A DNA stretch of 11,915 nt, from positions 1 through 11,915 of the forward strand of contig CATWBR010000097.1 in the NCBI GenBank assembly GCA_958349075.1, written 5' to 3'. This stretch comes from an uncultured Clostridium sp. Lineage in GTDB: Bacteria; Bacillota; Clostridia; Lachnospirales; Lachnospiraceae. Numbering within the stretch: the first letter of the stretch is position 1; each line of letters begins with the position of its first letter. A program made the translations under genes and the position numbers. Of the stretch, positions 1-7,678 are shown one piece after another. The notes below the pieces were generated by a model, which was not told where the DNA came from, did not search any database, and saw nothing but the letters and a program-made list of their open reading frames with translations.

Positions 1-970
1 TGAAGAAGCACCGCAGAGCCGCAATCGTAATCCTGGTCCACCAGGACGACAGCGTACCCTGGAATGTAATAAACGCCTCAATCGTCGCCTTGATCATAAC
101 GCCGAACAGCGTGCCCACTACGTTTCCGACGCCGCCTGTAAGGAGCGTTCCGCCGATAACGGAGGATGCAATGGCATCCATCTCAAAGCCCTTGGCCTGT
201 TCCACGAATCCGCCCAGTGTGTTAAGGCAGAAGAGCACACTTCCGATTCCGCATAAAAATCCGTCTAACACATAAGCTTTTAGTTTAACCATGCGCACAT
301 TCAACCCCAGCATAAGGGAGGACTGCTGGTTTCCGCCCACCGCATAAATACTGCGGCCGAACTTTGTATATTTCAGCATGACGAACGCAAGCACGAGAAG
401 CAGGAGGGCAATTACAACGGTTGGATAAATATACGGCTGAATCAACATGCCCTTCTTGTTCATATATCCCCCAAAAGGAAGATAAATCTTAGCTTTTGCC
501 CATGCCATAAAAGTTTCATTGGTGATACTGATCATATCTTTTGAAATAATCGCCGTCATGCCTCTGGCAAAGAACATACCGGCCAGCGTGACAATAAATG
601 GCTGGATATCCATATAGGCGACTAAAAATCCCTGTACAAGGCCGAAAACAATTCCGGTAATCAGTACGATAATAACGGCCGGAACGGCTCCGATACCGCC
701 TTTTTCCATCATCCACGCAAGCATCATACAGCCCATGGCCACGAAGGAGCCGACGCTGATATCAATTCCTCCCGTAATCATTACGATCGTCATGCCGATG
801 CCGATTACAATCAGTCCGGCGTTGGAGATAAAAAGGTTTAAAAAGTTCTGTGTCTTGGCAAAACCCTGGTCTTTAAACAGTACGCATCCGATTCCATACA
901 TCACAAAGAAAAGCACAATTGTAATCAGGAGAAGGAAGCTGGTCTGGTTCAGTTGTTTCTTATTCTTCAT
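1..970 (-). CDS. yjfF: YjfF-like sugar ABC transporter permease (3' end cut by window)
   Basis: This is the second membrane subunit of a ribose/galactofuranose-type ABC importer (BPD_transp_2 family); it forms the translocation channel with the neighbouring permease. About 323 residues are visible, starting MKNKKQLNQTSF and running open to the window edge, where the SSWWTRI segment typical of the YjfF C-terminus is present, so only a short tail is missing. Family hallmarks are the ITGGIDISVGS motif near residue 65, a DIQPFIVTLAGMFFARG segment, and the GFEMDAIASSVIGGTLLTGG loop that contacts the ATPase. About eight hydrophobic segments are seen. The ATG overlaps the stop of the upstream permease by one base (TAATG), with GGAGG seven bases upstream, which implies translational coupling. 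The family call is secure. The substrate is not readable from this subunit. Confidence 0.93.
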   Translation of the reverse strand, partial: MKNKKQLNQTSFLLLITIVLFFVMYGIGCVLFKDQGFAKTQNFLNLFISNAGLIVIGIGMTIVMITGGIDISVGSFVAMGCMMLAWMMEKGGIGAVPAVIIVLITGIVFGLVQGFLVAYMDIQPFIVTLAGMFFARGMTAIISKDMISITNETFMAWAKAKIYLPFGGYMNKKGMLIQPYIYPTVVIALLLLVLAFVMLKYTKFGRSIYAVGGNQQSSLMLGLNVRMVKLKAYVLDGFLCGIGSVLFCLNTLGGFVEQAKGFEMDAIASSVIGGTLLTGGVGNVVGTLFGVMIKATIEAFITFQGTLSSWWTRITIAALRCFF

Positions 971-2031
971 TATGCTGCCTCCTTTTCCGATGCAAGTTTT
1001 AATTCTTTCTTTTTGGCAAGAGATTTACGCCATCTCTCAAATCCCGGTGACTGGAGTGTTACAATAATAACAACAACGATCGCCTTATATACCGGCACCT
1101 GGTCGGAAGAAACATGCATCGCGTAGAGCGTGGTTGTCAGCGCCTGGATGGTATAGGCCCCGATTACGGAACCTGCGATGGAAAATTTGCCGCCGCCCAG
1201 TGAATTTCCGCCGATAGCAACGGCCAGGATTGCATCCAGCTCCATGTTAAGACCTATGTTATTGGCATCCGCGGAATAGATTCGGCTGGATGAAATCAGT
1301 CCTGCAAGGCCGGAACAGAGGCCGCAGTACGCATAGGTAAGGAAAATGATCATAACCGATTTGATGCCAATCAGCCTGGAAGCTCTCTTGTTGATGCCGA
1401 CGGACTGGATATACATCCCGAGGGCCGTCTTCTTCAATATAATTGATGTCACTGCCACGACTACAATCGCCACGATAAACGGCGTGGGAACCGGAACTCC
1501 CGGGAAGGAAGAACCGAGAATCTTGTAACTGTCGACACGGACATAGGTAATCTGTCCGTCTGTAATAAGCTGGGCGATTCCCCTGCCCGCCGTAAACATA
1601 ATCAGTGTGGCAACCATCGGCTGGATATTCAGTTTGGAAACGAGAAATCCGTTAAAGCAGCCAATCAGGATTCCCACTGCAATGGCAGCGATAAAACCCA
1701 GAATCAGCGGGTTGGCAAACTCCGTTGCCGCCCTCTCACCGCCCGAAAGGATATTGCAGCATACCGCCGCGCTCACCGCCATGATGGCGCCGACGGAAAT
1801 ATCGGTTCCGGCCGATGAGGATACGACCAGAGTCATGCCGATTGCCAGAATAACTAATTCCGAAGCACGGTTGATAATGTCGATAATGTATCCGTAGAGC
1901 ACCCCGTCTCTGACCGAGATGGCAAAGAAGTTCGGTGTCGTTACCACATTGACGAGCAGTACCAGAGCGAGGCAGAAAATCGGCAGGAACAGCCGCTGTG
2001 ATGTTATTTTCTTTAAAGTATCATTTTTCAT
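970..2031 (-). CDS. ytfT: YtfT-like sugar ABC transporter permease
   Basis: First membrane subunit of the importer, 353 residues, BPD_transp_2 family. It begins with a basic, membrane-entering N-terminus (MKNDTLKK) and contains the SSSAGTDISVGA motif, a KLNIQPMVATLIMFTAGRG segment and the GLNMELDAILAVAIGGNSL coupling loop with a following GGG, all typical of YtfT/RbsC-type permeases. The tail is lysine- and glutamate-rich, as expected for a cytoplasmic end. I chose the ATG at 2031 rather than the upstream in-frame TTG at 2049, because AGGAGGT lies eight bases before the ATG and is itself encoded within the last codons of the ATPase gene. The ATPase stop and this ATG are separated by one base, so translation is probably coupled. 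It pairs with the downstream YjfF-like permease to make a heterodimeric channel. Confidence 0.94.
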   Translation of the reverse strand: MKNDTLKKITSQRLFLPIFCLALVLLVNVVTTPNFFAISVRDGVLYGYIIDIINRASELVILAIGMTLVVSSSAGTDISVGAIMAVSAAVCCNILSGGERAATEFANPLILGFIAAIAVGILIGCFNGFLVSKLNIQPMVATLIMFTAGRGIAQLITDGQITYVRVDSYKILGSSFPGVPVPTPFIVAIVVVAVTSIILKKTALGMYIQSVGINKRASRLIGIKSVMIIFLTYAYCGLCSGLAGLISSSRIYSADANNIGLNMELDAILAVAIGGNSLGGGKFSIAGSVIGAYTIQALTTTLYAMHVSSDQVPVYKAIVVVIIVTLQSPGFERWRKSLAKKKELKLASEKEAA

Positions 2032-2032
2032 A

Positions 2033-3550
2033 TTACTGACCTCCTGCAATGGTTGACATAATCGTTGACTGGTTCATTTCTTCCCCGTCCAGCTCCCCGA
2101 CCTTTGCGCCGTCACGCATGACTACCATGCGGTCGCAGGTTCTGAGCATTTCCTCAATTTCAGAAGAGATAAATACCACAGCCATACCCTCCTCAGCCAG
2201 TTTCACAACCAGCTTCTGAATCTCCGTCTTGGTGCCGACGTCGATACCTCTGGTGGGCTCATCGAGGATCAGGAAATCCGGATTGGTCAGCAGCCATCTC
2301 CCGATAATTACCTTCTGCTGGTTGCCGCCCGACAGCGATTTGATCGGGGTCTCACGGCTGGCTGTCTTAATCTGGAGCATTTCAATATATTTATCCGTGT
2401 ATTCTTCCTGCTGCTTTCTGCTGAGAAGACGGAACATGCCGCGCTTTGCCTGAAGGGCCATAATCAGGTTTTCCCTGACGGACAGATCCGCTATGATTCC
2501 CTCGTTCTTCCGATCCTCCGGCAGATATGCCATGCCCTCATTCATTGAAACAATGGGATGTTTCGTCGATATCTTCTTTCCCTTGATGGAGAGTTCTCCC
2601 TCGTCGGCGCGCTCCGCCCCATAAATCACCCGGACCGTCTCCGATCTTCCCGAACCGAGCAGCCCGGTAAAGCCGATTACTTCTCCTTTGTGGATAACAA
2701 GATCAAACGGTTTTATGTACCCCTTCTTGCCCAGCTCGGCGGCCTTAATAACGATGTCGTCCTCACCGTGTACGGTCTCGGCCCCCTTTTCTTCCTTAAT
2801 GGCCGCCAGGTCGTCGAAGTCCTTACCCATCATCTTGGCTACAAGCTGCACTCTCGGAAGCTCTGCCGCCCTGTACTGGCCTACGAGCTGGCCATTCCTG
2901 AGCACCGTAATTTTATCGCATACCGCATATACCTGCTCCAGGAAATGAGTGACGAAGATGATTCCGACACCCTCAGACCTGAGTTTCCTCATCAGATCAA
3001 AAAGCTTCTCCACCTCTCCGTCATCCAGTGAGGACGTAGGCTCATCCAGAATCAGGACCTTGGCCGACATATCCACTGCGCGGGCAATGGCAATCATCTG
3101 CTGGATTGCGATGGAGTAATTGTCAATCGTCTTCGTAACGTCTGCATTTATATCAAGGCTGTCTAGCAGCTCACTTGCTTTCCTGTTCATGGTCTTCCAG
3201 TCGATCAGGCCCCCTTTTCTCGGTTCCCTGCCTATAAAGAGATTTTCCGCCACCGTCAGGTTCGGACAGAGGTTGATCTCCTGATAAACGGTGCTGATAC
3301 CCTTCTGCTGCGCTTCCTGAGGGCTGCGGTTGATGATGGTGTGCTCACAACCGTCGATCATGATTTCCCCTGTTTCAAACTCCTCTACTCCTGTCAGAAC
3401 TTTAATCAGCGTAGACTTGCCCGCGCCGTTTTCACCCATCAGGGCATGTATCTCACCTTTTTTGAGGGTGAAATCCACATTCTGCAGAGCTTTTACACCT
3501 GGGAATGTCTTATATATGTGCCTCATTTCAAGAACGGAATCCTTTTCCAT
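2033..3550 (-). CDS. ytfR: YtfR-like sugar ABC transporter ATPase, two nucleotide-binding domains
   Basis: Cytoplasmic ATPase of 505 residues with two fused ABC domains, the normal length for the RbsA/MglA/YtfR class. In the first domain I see Walker A GENGAGKS (residues 39-46), Q-loop Gln90, a degenerate signature YSIAIQQ (145-151), Walker B ending DEP (169-171) and the switch His202. The second domain has the degenerate P-loop GLLGSGRSE (296-304) characteristic of this class, a canonical LSGGNQQK signature (406-413), Walker B DEPTRG (430-435), and Ser instead of His at the switch (ISSE, 461-464). Such asymmetry is usual in the family. Start: the ATG at 3550 has GGAGG ten bases upstream. A GTG at 3577 would extend the frame but lacks a ribosome-binding site. 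It lies between the binding-protein gene and the permeases and powers import. Confidence 0.95.
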   Translation of the reverse strand: MEKDSVLEMRHIYKTFPGVKALQNVDFTLKKGEIHALMGENGAGKSTLIKVLTGVEEFETGEIMIDGCEHTIINRSPQEAQQKGISTVYQEINLCPNLTVAENLFIGREPRKGGLIDWKTMNRKASELLDSLDINADVTKTIDNYSIAIQQMIAIARAVDMSAKVLILDEPTSSLDDGEVEKLFDLMRKLRSEGVGIIFVTHFLEQVYAVCDKITVLRNGQLVGQYRAAELPRVQLVAKMMGKDFDDLAAIKEEKGAETVHGEDDIVIKAAELGKKGYIKPFDLVIHKGEVIGFTGLLGSGRSETVRVIYGAERADEGELSIKGKKISTKHPIVSMNEGMAYLPEDRKNEGIIADLSVRENLIMALQAKRGMFRLLSRKQQEEYTDKYIEMLQIKTASRETPIKSLSGGNQQKVIIGRWLLTNPDFLILDEPTRGIDVGTKTEIQKLVVKLAEEGMAVVFISSEIEEMLRTCDRMVVMRDGAKVGELDGEEMNQSTIMSTIAGGQ

Positions 3551-3561
3551 AAAAGCTTTGC

Positions 3562-3585
3562 CTCCTTTTTTACACACAAAAGGAG
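3562..3585 (-). promoter_or_regulatory. Inverted repeat burying the ATPase ribosome-binding site
   Basis: CTCCTTTT and AAAAGGAG form perfect 8-bp arms (3562-3569 and 3578-3585) around an 8-base loop. On the mRNA the 3' arm contains most of the AGGAGG of the ATPase gene, so the hairpin would hide the ribosome-binding site. The inverted repeat is directly visible. That it lowers ATPase translation relative to the binding protein is inference. Confidence 0.45.
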
Positions 3586-3588
3586 ACG

Positions 3589-3626
3589 CAGGGAGGAAAC
3601 CTAAGCCTCCGGCCCCACGCCTCCTG
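3589..3626 (-). other. Intercistronic GC-rich hairpin between binding protein and ATPase genes
   Basis: CAGGGAGG (3589-3596) can pair with CCTCCTG (3620-3626) with one bulged G, or with the nearer CCTCC (3606-3610). It sits in the 114-base gap between the binding-protein stop and the ATPase start. On the RNA it is followed a few bases later by UUUU. A hairpin here could stabilise the binding-protein message or act as a partial terminator, a common way to make binding protein in excess. The pairing is seen; the function is inferred. Confidence 0.35.
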
Positions 3627-3664
3627 ATTACTAAATCAATATTGGCCTATGTAGATATTTTTAA

Positions 3665-4747
3665 TTAATATGCTCTTTCTTTTAAGATGTTCTCAAGATC
3701 CATGCTTGTATCGAAGTATGCTTCGTCAACGTACTGAATCTTCTCAACTGTCTCGCCTTTTTCCAGCTTCTGGATGATTTCAGCTACACGTGGTCCGTGA
3801 AGTGGGTTGCACTCGAATGTTGCGTTTAAGTCGCCTGCGATCATGGATTCAAATGCTGCTTTAACAGAGTCGAAACCAACTACGATGATGTCGCCGTCAG
3901 GTCCGCATGTCTTGCCTGCTGCCTTGATGGCATCGATTGCGCCAAATGCTTCATTGTCGTTCTCACAGATAACAACATCGATATCGTCGTAGCTCTTTAA
4001 GAAGGACTCCATAACTTCCTGGCCTTTAGCCTGTGTAAATTCACCTGTCTGCATATCAAGCATTTTCCAATTGGAATGTTCTTTGAGGATGTTTGCAAAA
4101 CCTTCCGTACGGCCAACCTGAGCAGATGCACCGATGGTACCCTGGATTGTTACGATGTTGATATCTTCGCTTTCGCGTCCCTGTGCTTTTAAGTAATCAG
4201 CCAGCCAGTTTCCGCATGTCTCGCCTTCTTTAACGAAGTTTCCGCCTACCCATGCTTCAAAGAGGGAGTCGTCGGATACCTGCATCATACGGTCGGAAAG
4301 AATCACCGGGATGCCTGCTTCTTTTGCTTCTTCAAGAACGGTTTCCCATCCTGTCTCAACTACAGGAGCTACTACGATGTAGTCTACATCCTGCTGGATG
4401 AAGGAACGGATTGCCTTAATCTGGTTTTCCTGTTTCTGCTGAGCATCATCAAAGATGAGCTTGTAGCCGTTTTCTTCGGTAAATGTAGATTTGAAAGACT
4501 CTGTATTAGCGGTTCTCCAGTCAGACTCGGCGCCAACCTGTGCGTATCCGACCGTGATGAGCTCTTTGTCACCTGTCTCTGCTGCTGCCTCTTTTGCCTC
4601 TGTCTCTGCTGCTGCCTCTTTTGCCTCTGTTTCTGCCGGTGCCGCAGCCTCTGTTGCCGGTGCGGTCTCAGCCGGTTTGCTGGAGCATGCTGTCATGGAT
4701 ACTGCCATTGCTACGGTAAGAGCTGCTGATAAAAATCTTTTTTTCAT
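3665..4747 (-). CDS. ytfQ: YtfQ-like sugar-binding lipoprotein of ABC importer
   Basis: Extracellular substrate-binding protein, 360 residues, periplasmic-binding-protein type 1 fold (Peripla_BP_4). The N-terminus is a lipoprotein signal: MKKR, a hydrophobic stretch, then a MTAC lipobox with the lipidated Cys at residue 21. An Ala/Glu/Pro/Thr linker (about 22-62) includes two identical ETEAKEAAA units. The mature domain shows close YtfQ hallmarks: QVGAESDWR (70-78), DAQQKQENQIKAIRSF (101-116), APVVETGWE (127-135), and further on QGTIGAS and KGQEVMESF. The ATG has AAGGAGG ten bases upstream. By family, candidate ligands are galactofuranose (E. coli YtfQ), arabinose (Shewanella AraU-type) or fructose (Bifidobacterium FruE). 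The sequence alone does not decide. It is the first gene after a likely regulated promoter and is probably the most highly expressed of the operon. Confidence 0.93.
   Translation of the reverse strand: MKKRFLSAALTVAMAVSMTACSSKPAETAPATEAAAPAETEAKEAAAETEAKEAAAETGDKELITVGYAQVGAESDWRTANTESFKSTFTEENGYKLIFDDAQQKQENQIKAIRSFIQQDVDYIVVAPVVETGWETVLEEAKEAGIPVILSDRMMQVSDDSLFEAWVGGNFVKEGETCGNWLADYLKAQGRESEDINIVTIQGTIGASAQVGRTEGFANILKEHSNWKMLDMQTGEFTQAKGQEVMESFLKSYDDIDVVICENDNEAFGAIDAIKAAGKTCGPDGDIIVVGFDSVKAAFESMIAGDLNATFECNPLHGPRVAEIIQKLEKGETVEKIQYVDEAYFDTSMDLENILKERAY
4573..4626 (-). repeat. Perfect 27-bp tandem repeat (2 copies) in lipoprotein linker
   Basis: Two identical 27-base units lie head to tail (4573-4599 and 4600-4626), followed by a degraded partial third copy. 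In frame they encode repeated ETEAKEAAA in the flexible linker between the lipid anchor and the sugar-binding domain. Because 27 is a multiple of three, gain or loss of a unit would change linker length without a frameshift. Confidence 0.9.
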
Positions 4748-4877
4748 AATACTTCTTCCTCCTTGTTTTTGGGTTACTTTTTGTCGCTGTTTCCTGTTTC
4801 GTCCGGCGAAAAGAATCTTGTCTTTTCATCGTCTGTTCAAAGTGAAAAGTATTTTTACTTATCATCTTTATGTTTAT

Positions 4878-4906
4878 ATTATAAAAGATGCTCTGCCATT
4901 TTTAAA
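4878..4906 (-). promoter_or_regulatory. Candidate sigma-A promoter for the sugar transporter operon
   Basis: On the minus strand TTTAAA (4906-4901) is followed after 17 bases by a perfect TATAAT (4883-4878). The spacer is occupied by one arm of the 13-bp inverted repeat. It would start transcription near 4871, about 125 bases before the binding-protein ATG. The -10 match is exact and the -35 is four of six. No experiment supports it. Confidence 0.45.
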
Positions 4907-4919
4907 CAGAGCATCTTTT
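4883..4919 (-). terminator. Strong hairpin, probable terminator after the histidine kinase gene
   Basis: AAAAGATGCTCTG and CAGAGCATCTTTT are perfect 13-bp arms (4883-4895 and 4907-4919) with an 11-base loop. On the minus-strand RNA the stem ends in UUUU followed by AUAAUAUAAA, a reasonable intrinsic terminator for the two-component genes. Because it also overlaps a TATAAT box and lies downstream of a second candidate promoter, it could instead be an attenuator in the leader of the binding-protein message or an operator. Confidence 0.65.
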
Positions 4920-4950
4920 GAAAAAGGTTAAAATTTTTTCACTGTTTTAC

Positions 4951-4979
4951 ACCTATTTTCCCGATATTCCCCGGGTCAA
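4951..4979 (-). promoter_or_regulatory. Possible activator-dependent promoter upstream of hairpin
   Basis: TTGACC (4979-4974), close to the -35 consensus, is followed by only poor -10 candidates (AATAGG or ATAGGT at a 16-17 base spacing). A good -35 with a weak -10, sitting 14 bases downstream of a direct repeat, fits an activated promoter, but the evidence is thin. Confidence 0.25.
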
Positions 4980-4992
4980 GAGAAAAAACTTG

Positions 4993-5026
4993 TGATTTTT
5001 TTCGAAAAGTTTATGATTTTTTTCGA
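4993..5026 (-). repeat. 21-bp-spaced direct repeat, candidate response-regulator site
   Basis: The 13-mer TGATTTTTTTCGA occurs at 4993-5005 and again at 5014-5026, a 21-bp period equal to two DNA turns. Flanking bases are also partly conserved (AAAGTTTA versus AAACTTG contexts). One copy lies in the last codons of the kinase gene and the other just beyond its stop. AraC-family proteins usually bind two direct half-sites about 21 bp apart just upstream of the promoter, so this is the best candidate site for the adjacent regulator. The repeat is seen; the binding is inferred. The A/T-run composition means chance similarity contributes. Confidence 0.5.
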
Positions 5027-6570
5027 TTCTCTTTTAGAAAGCTTCCCAGGTACACTTTAATGCAGGTTCCCACGTCGGGTTCCGACTCAACCGTAATATC
5101 GGCTCCCTCCCCATAATACATCCTGATCCGCTGCGCTACATTGTTCAAACCGAAACCGCCTTTTTTGCTGACCTCGATATTTCCATTGCCCTTAAGCTTC
5201 TGCCTCAATTTTCGGAGCATCTCCTCATCCATTCCGATTCCGTTGTCTTCCACTTCAAAGACAATTCCATTCCTGTCCTCGTAGCCCCGTACGATAATGG
5301 AACCGCCTCCCCGTTTATTTTTTATCCCGTGGTACAGGGCATTCTCCACAATCGGCTGGAGGATCATTTTGAGCACAATCTTGTCCTTGATCGACGGTTC
5401 TATGTTTATCCTGTAGTCCAGGATATCCTCATATCTGATTTTTTGGATTTTCAGGTAGCTCCTGATATGGGACTCCTCCTCGGCTATCGTGATAAAATCG
5501 TTGCCGCCCGAGAGCACCGTCCTGAAGAAATCGCTCAGATCGGTCGTCATCTCCACCACCTGCCGGTTATTGCCGCCCTCTGCCATCCAGACAATGGAAT
5601 CCAGCGTATTATAGAGAAAATGCGGGTTAATCTGTTCCTGGTGGAGCTTTAACTCCGCCTCCCTGAGGTTCTTCTGTTCCTGCCTCGTCTTCTCCATCAG
5701 CCCCGCGATCTCGTCGCTCATCCTGTTCAGCGTCCGGCCGAGCACATTGATTTCTTCCAGGCCGCACATCTTTGCCCGTGCCTCCAGTTCACCGCGTCCC
5801 AGCCGTTCGGCCGTCTGCTTTAAATTGTTGATGGGGTTTGTAACCGACTTTGTGATCATCACCGAAAGCGTAAAACCAACTACCAGAACTCCGGCAAGAA
5901 GCGCCAGAAATCCACCTACAATCTGTTTTGTATGTAACTCCAGCTCCTTCTGCAAATCTTCCATTTTGAGGATTTCATAGTAGTTATACTGGGTGATGTA
6001 GTCCTGGATCATGGAACAGAGACCCTGGATGTCATTTTCCCAAATGTTAAAATTCTCGTCATAGGTTCCGGCCAGCTTGGAATTTTCTATCATCTTATTC
6101 ACCGCTTTTTCCAGTGAATCCAGGCATGATAAAATTCCCCTGATCTTGATATCACTGTCCGACCCCGGCGTCCTCTCCACCGTATTTGAAAAAGCATACC
6201 GGGCGGAACTGATTAAATTCATCGGATTTTTGACTACGGTCGCATACCGGCTTTCCCCTTCTATAATATCGCCGTTCTCAAACTGCCCCGCGTCGATCAG
6301 GCCTATCATAACGCGGTACATGGAGTATTCCATCTCCTCTTTGAATTTCAGGTTATACTCGTTGGCGACTTTCACGTTGGCCATGATATTTTTATACGAA
6401 TTGGAATAATTGCGGATCATGGCGAGGATTCCCAGCACCATCCCGGTCAGTGGGATTGCGATTACAAAAAGAAGGAGGGTCAGGCGCATCTTCAGCGTCA
6501 CCTTTCTAAGCCCCGTTCTCCTGTCCTCGGACTGATTCACCGTATCCCTGCCACTGTTCTCAGTTATCAT
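5011..6570 (-). CDS. YesM-type sensor histidine kinase
   Basis: Membrane sensor kinase of 519 residues, LytS/YesM class, which phosphorylates the response regulator encoded just upstream. Order: basic N-terminus; membrane segment about 29-52; an extracellular, mostly helical sensing region about 53-216; second membrane segment about 217-240; HAMP linker about 241-293; coiled stretch; His_kinase domain with the phosphoacceptor His317 in QINPHFLYN; then HATPase with N-box Asn410 and His414, DNGIGM (442-447) and GGFGLNNV (471-478). All key catalytic residues are present. I chose the ATG at 6570, which has AAGGAAG upstream and overlaps the regulator's stop by 11 bases. An upstream ATG at 6672 would add 34 basic residues lying wholly inside the regulator gene and is unlikely. 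The signal sensed is unknown, but the position beside a sugar importer suggests a sugar or a sugar-loaded binding protein. Confidence 0.93.
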   Translation of the reverse strand: MITENSGRDTVNQSEDRRTGLRKVTLKMRLTLLLFVIAIPLTGMVLGILAMIRNYSNSYKNIMANVKVANEYNLKFKEEMEYSMYRVMIGLIDAGQFENGDIIEGESRYATVVKNPMNLISSARYAFSNTVERTPGSDSDIKIRGILSCLDSLEKAVNKMIENSKLAGTYDENFNIWENDIQGLCSMIQDYITQYNYYEILKMEDLQKELELHTKQIVGGFLALLAGVLVVGFTLSVMITKSVTNPINNLKQTAERLGRGELEARAKMCGLEEINVLGRTLNRMSDEIAGLMEKTRQEQKNLREAELKLHQEQINPHFLYNTLDSIVWMAEGGNNRQVVEMTTDLSDFFRTVLSGGNDFITIAEEESHIRSYLKIQKIRYEDILDYRINIEPSIKDKIVLKMILQPIVENALYHGIKNKRGGGSIIVRGYEDRNGIVFEVEDNGIGMDEEMLRKLRQKLKGNGNIEVSKKGGFGLNNVAQRIRMYYGEGADITVESEPDVGTCIKVYLGSFLKENRKKS

Positions 6571-7678
6571 TTTTAACTTCCTTTGCCTTGAATTCCTTCG
6601 GAGACTGGCCCGTTGTCTTTTTAAAGGTCGAACTGAAATAGTGAGGATCATTATATCCCACACGTTCCCCAATCTCCGCCGTCCTGAGCGTCGTACACTT
6701 TAAAAGCTCGCAGGCCTTGTCGATTCTGACCTTTGTAAGATATTCAATGAATGACTGGCCCGTCTCCTGCTTGAAGATGGAACTGAAATAGCTCGGGCTG
6801 ACTCCGATGTGGTTGGCTATCATATTCAGGGAAAAATCACTCTTACCATAGTGTTCCGCAATATAATCCCTGGCCTCCCGGATCAGTGTGCCGTACCGGT
6901 CGTTCGACACCCTGTCCCTCATTGTCACAGCGAAGACAAAGAGATCCTTCAGATACATCAGTGTCGTTTCAACACTTACAATTGCCTTTGGAATCAGTTT
7001 GATATCCTTTCGCTCCTCCGGCACCTCTTCCGGTTGGACATTGATTCCCTTAAGAAATTCCTGGACGCAGTAGAAGATATCCATTACCATATACTGCCTG
7101 AGCAGGAGGGACTTATAATTATGTTCTCCCACGGCCTGAAAGTACTCATCCACAAAAAGATCACACTCATCCAGGGAACCCAGCTTCAGGAAATCTTCTA
7201 TCAGCTTCCTGTCCACTCCGCTGTAATCTGTCTTGTCCAAAAATTCCGTATACTTCTCATAGCTGACAAAATACCGCTCCAGGAGCCTGCTCTTCTCCCG
7301 CTCCTCCCGAATGGTTTCCGCCACCTTCTTAAGCGCGTCAATCAGATTTACCGATGTGACAGGTTTTAAAAGATAATCGCTGATGCCTATTTTAATCGCC
7401 TCTTTGGCATAATCGAATTCATTATAACCGCTGAGTATGATAATCTTCGTCTGAGGCAGGGCCTTTTTTACAAGGCGGCTCAGTTCCAGTCCGTCCATGA
7501 ACGGCATCTTCACGTCGGTCACAAGGATGTCCGGTTCCGTCTTTAAAATGAGAGGGTAGGCATACTCCCCATCCCCCGCTTCTCCCACAAATTCAAATCC
7601 GTTGGCATTCCAGTCGATATTGTCACGTATTCCGCGGCGTATGATGGCCTCGTCTTCTACTAAAAATACTTTTATCAT
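6560..7678 (-). CDS. YesN-type response regulator, receiver plus AraC DNA-binding domain
   Basis: Transcription factor of 372 residues, partner of the overlapping kinase. The N-terminal receiver domain (about 1-120) keeps the acidic pair Glu8-Asp9, phosphoacceptor Asp55 in VTDVKMP, Ser83 in ILSGYNEFDYA and Lys105 in LLKP. A middle helical region (about 125-260) is typical of YesN-like proteins and links to a C-terminal AraC-type double helix-turn-helix (about 268-368), with SLNMIANHIGVSPSYFSSIFK and a second motif ending in VGYNDPHYFSSTFKKTTGQSP. The ATG at 7678 follows GGGGGA. It probably activates the downstream transporter operon from the direct repeat near 5000, as AraC-type regulators commonly do next to their own genes. 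That target assignment is inferred. Confidence 0.94.
   Translation of the reverse strand: MIKVFLVEDEAIIRRGIRDNIDWNANGFEFVGEAGDGEYAYPLILKTEPDILVTDVKMPFMDGLELSRLVKKALPQTKIIILSGYNEFDYAKEAIKIGISDYLLKPVTSVNLIDALKKVAETIREEREKSRLLERYFVSYEKYTEFLDKTDYSGVDRKLIEDFLKLGSLDECDLFVDEYFQAVGEHNYKSLLLRQYMVMDIFYCVQEFLKGINVQPEEVPEERKDIKLIPKAIVSVETTLMYLKDLFVFAVTMRDRVSNDRYGTLIREARDYIAEHYGKSDFSLNMIANHIGVSPSYFSSIFKQETGQSFIEYLTKVRIDKACELLKCTTLRTAEIGERVGYNDPHYFSSTFKKTTGQSPKEFKAKEVKNDN

Noticed and set aside
2558..3031. 157-codon open frame on the plus strand
   Set aside because: It lies wholly antisense to the ATPase gene, whose motifs and frame are unambiguous; the peptide has no recognisable domain and no ribosome-binding site.
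4491..4931. 146-codon plus-strand frame with Ala/Ser/Val repeats
   Set aside because: It is the reverse reading of the lipoprotein linker repeat and crosses the terminator hairpin and upstream non-coding DNA.
6571..6672. N-terminal extension of the histidine kinase by 34 residues
   Set aside because: The extension lies inside the regulator's coding region, is unlike kinase N-termini, and a better ribosome-binding site serves the ATG at 6570.
6809..7369. 186-codon open frame on the plus strand
   Set aside because: It is antisense to the response regulator, which has all its catalytic residues and an intact frame; composition looks like a reverse-frame shadow.
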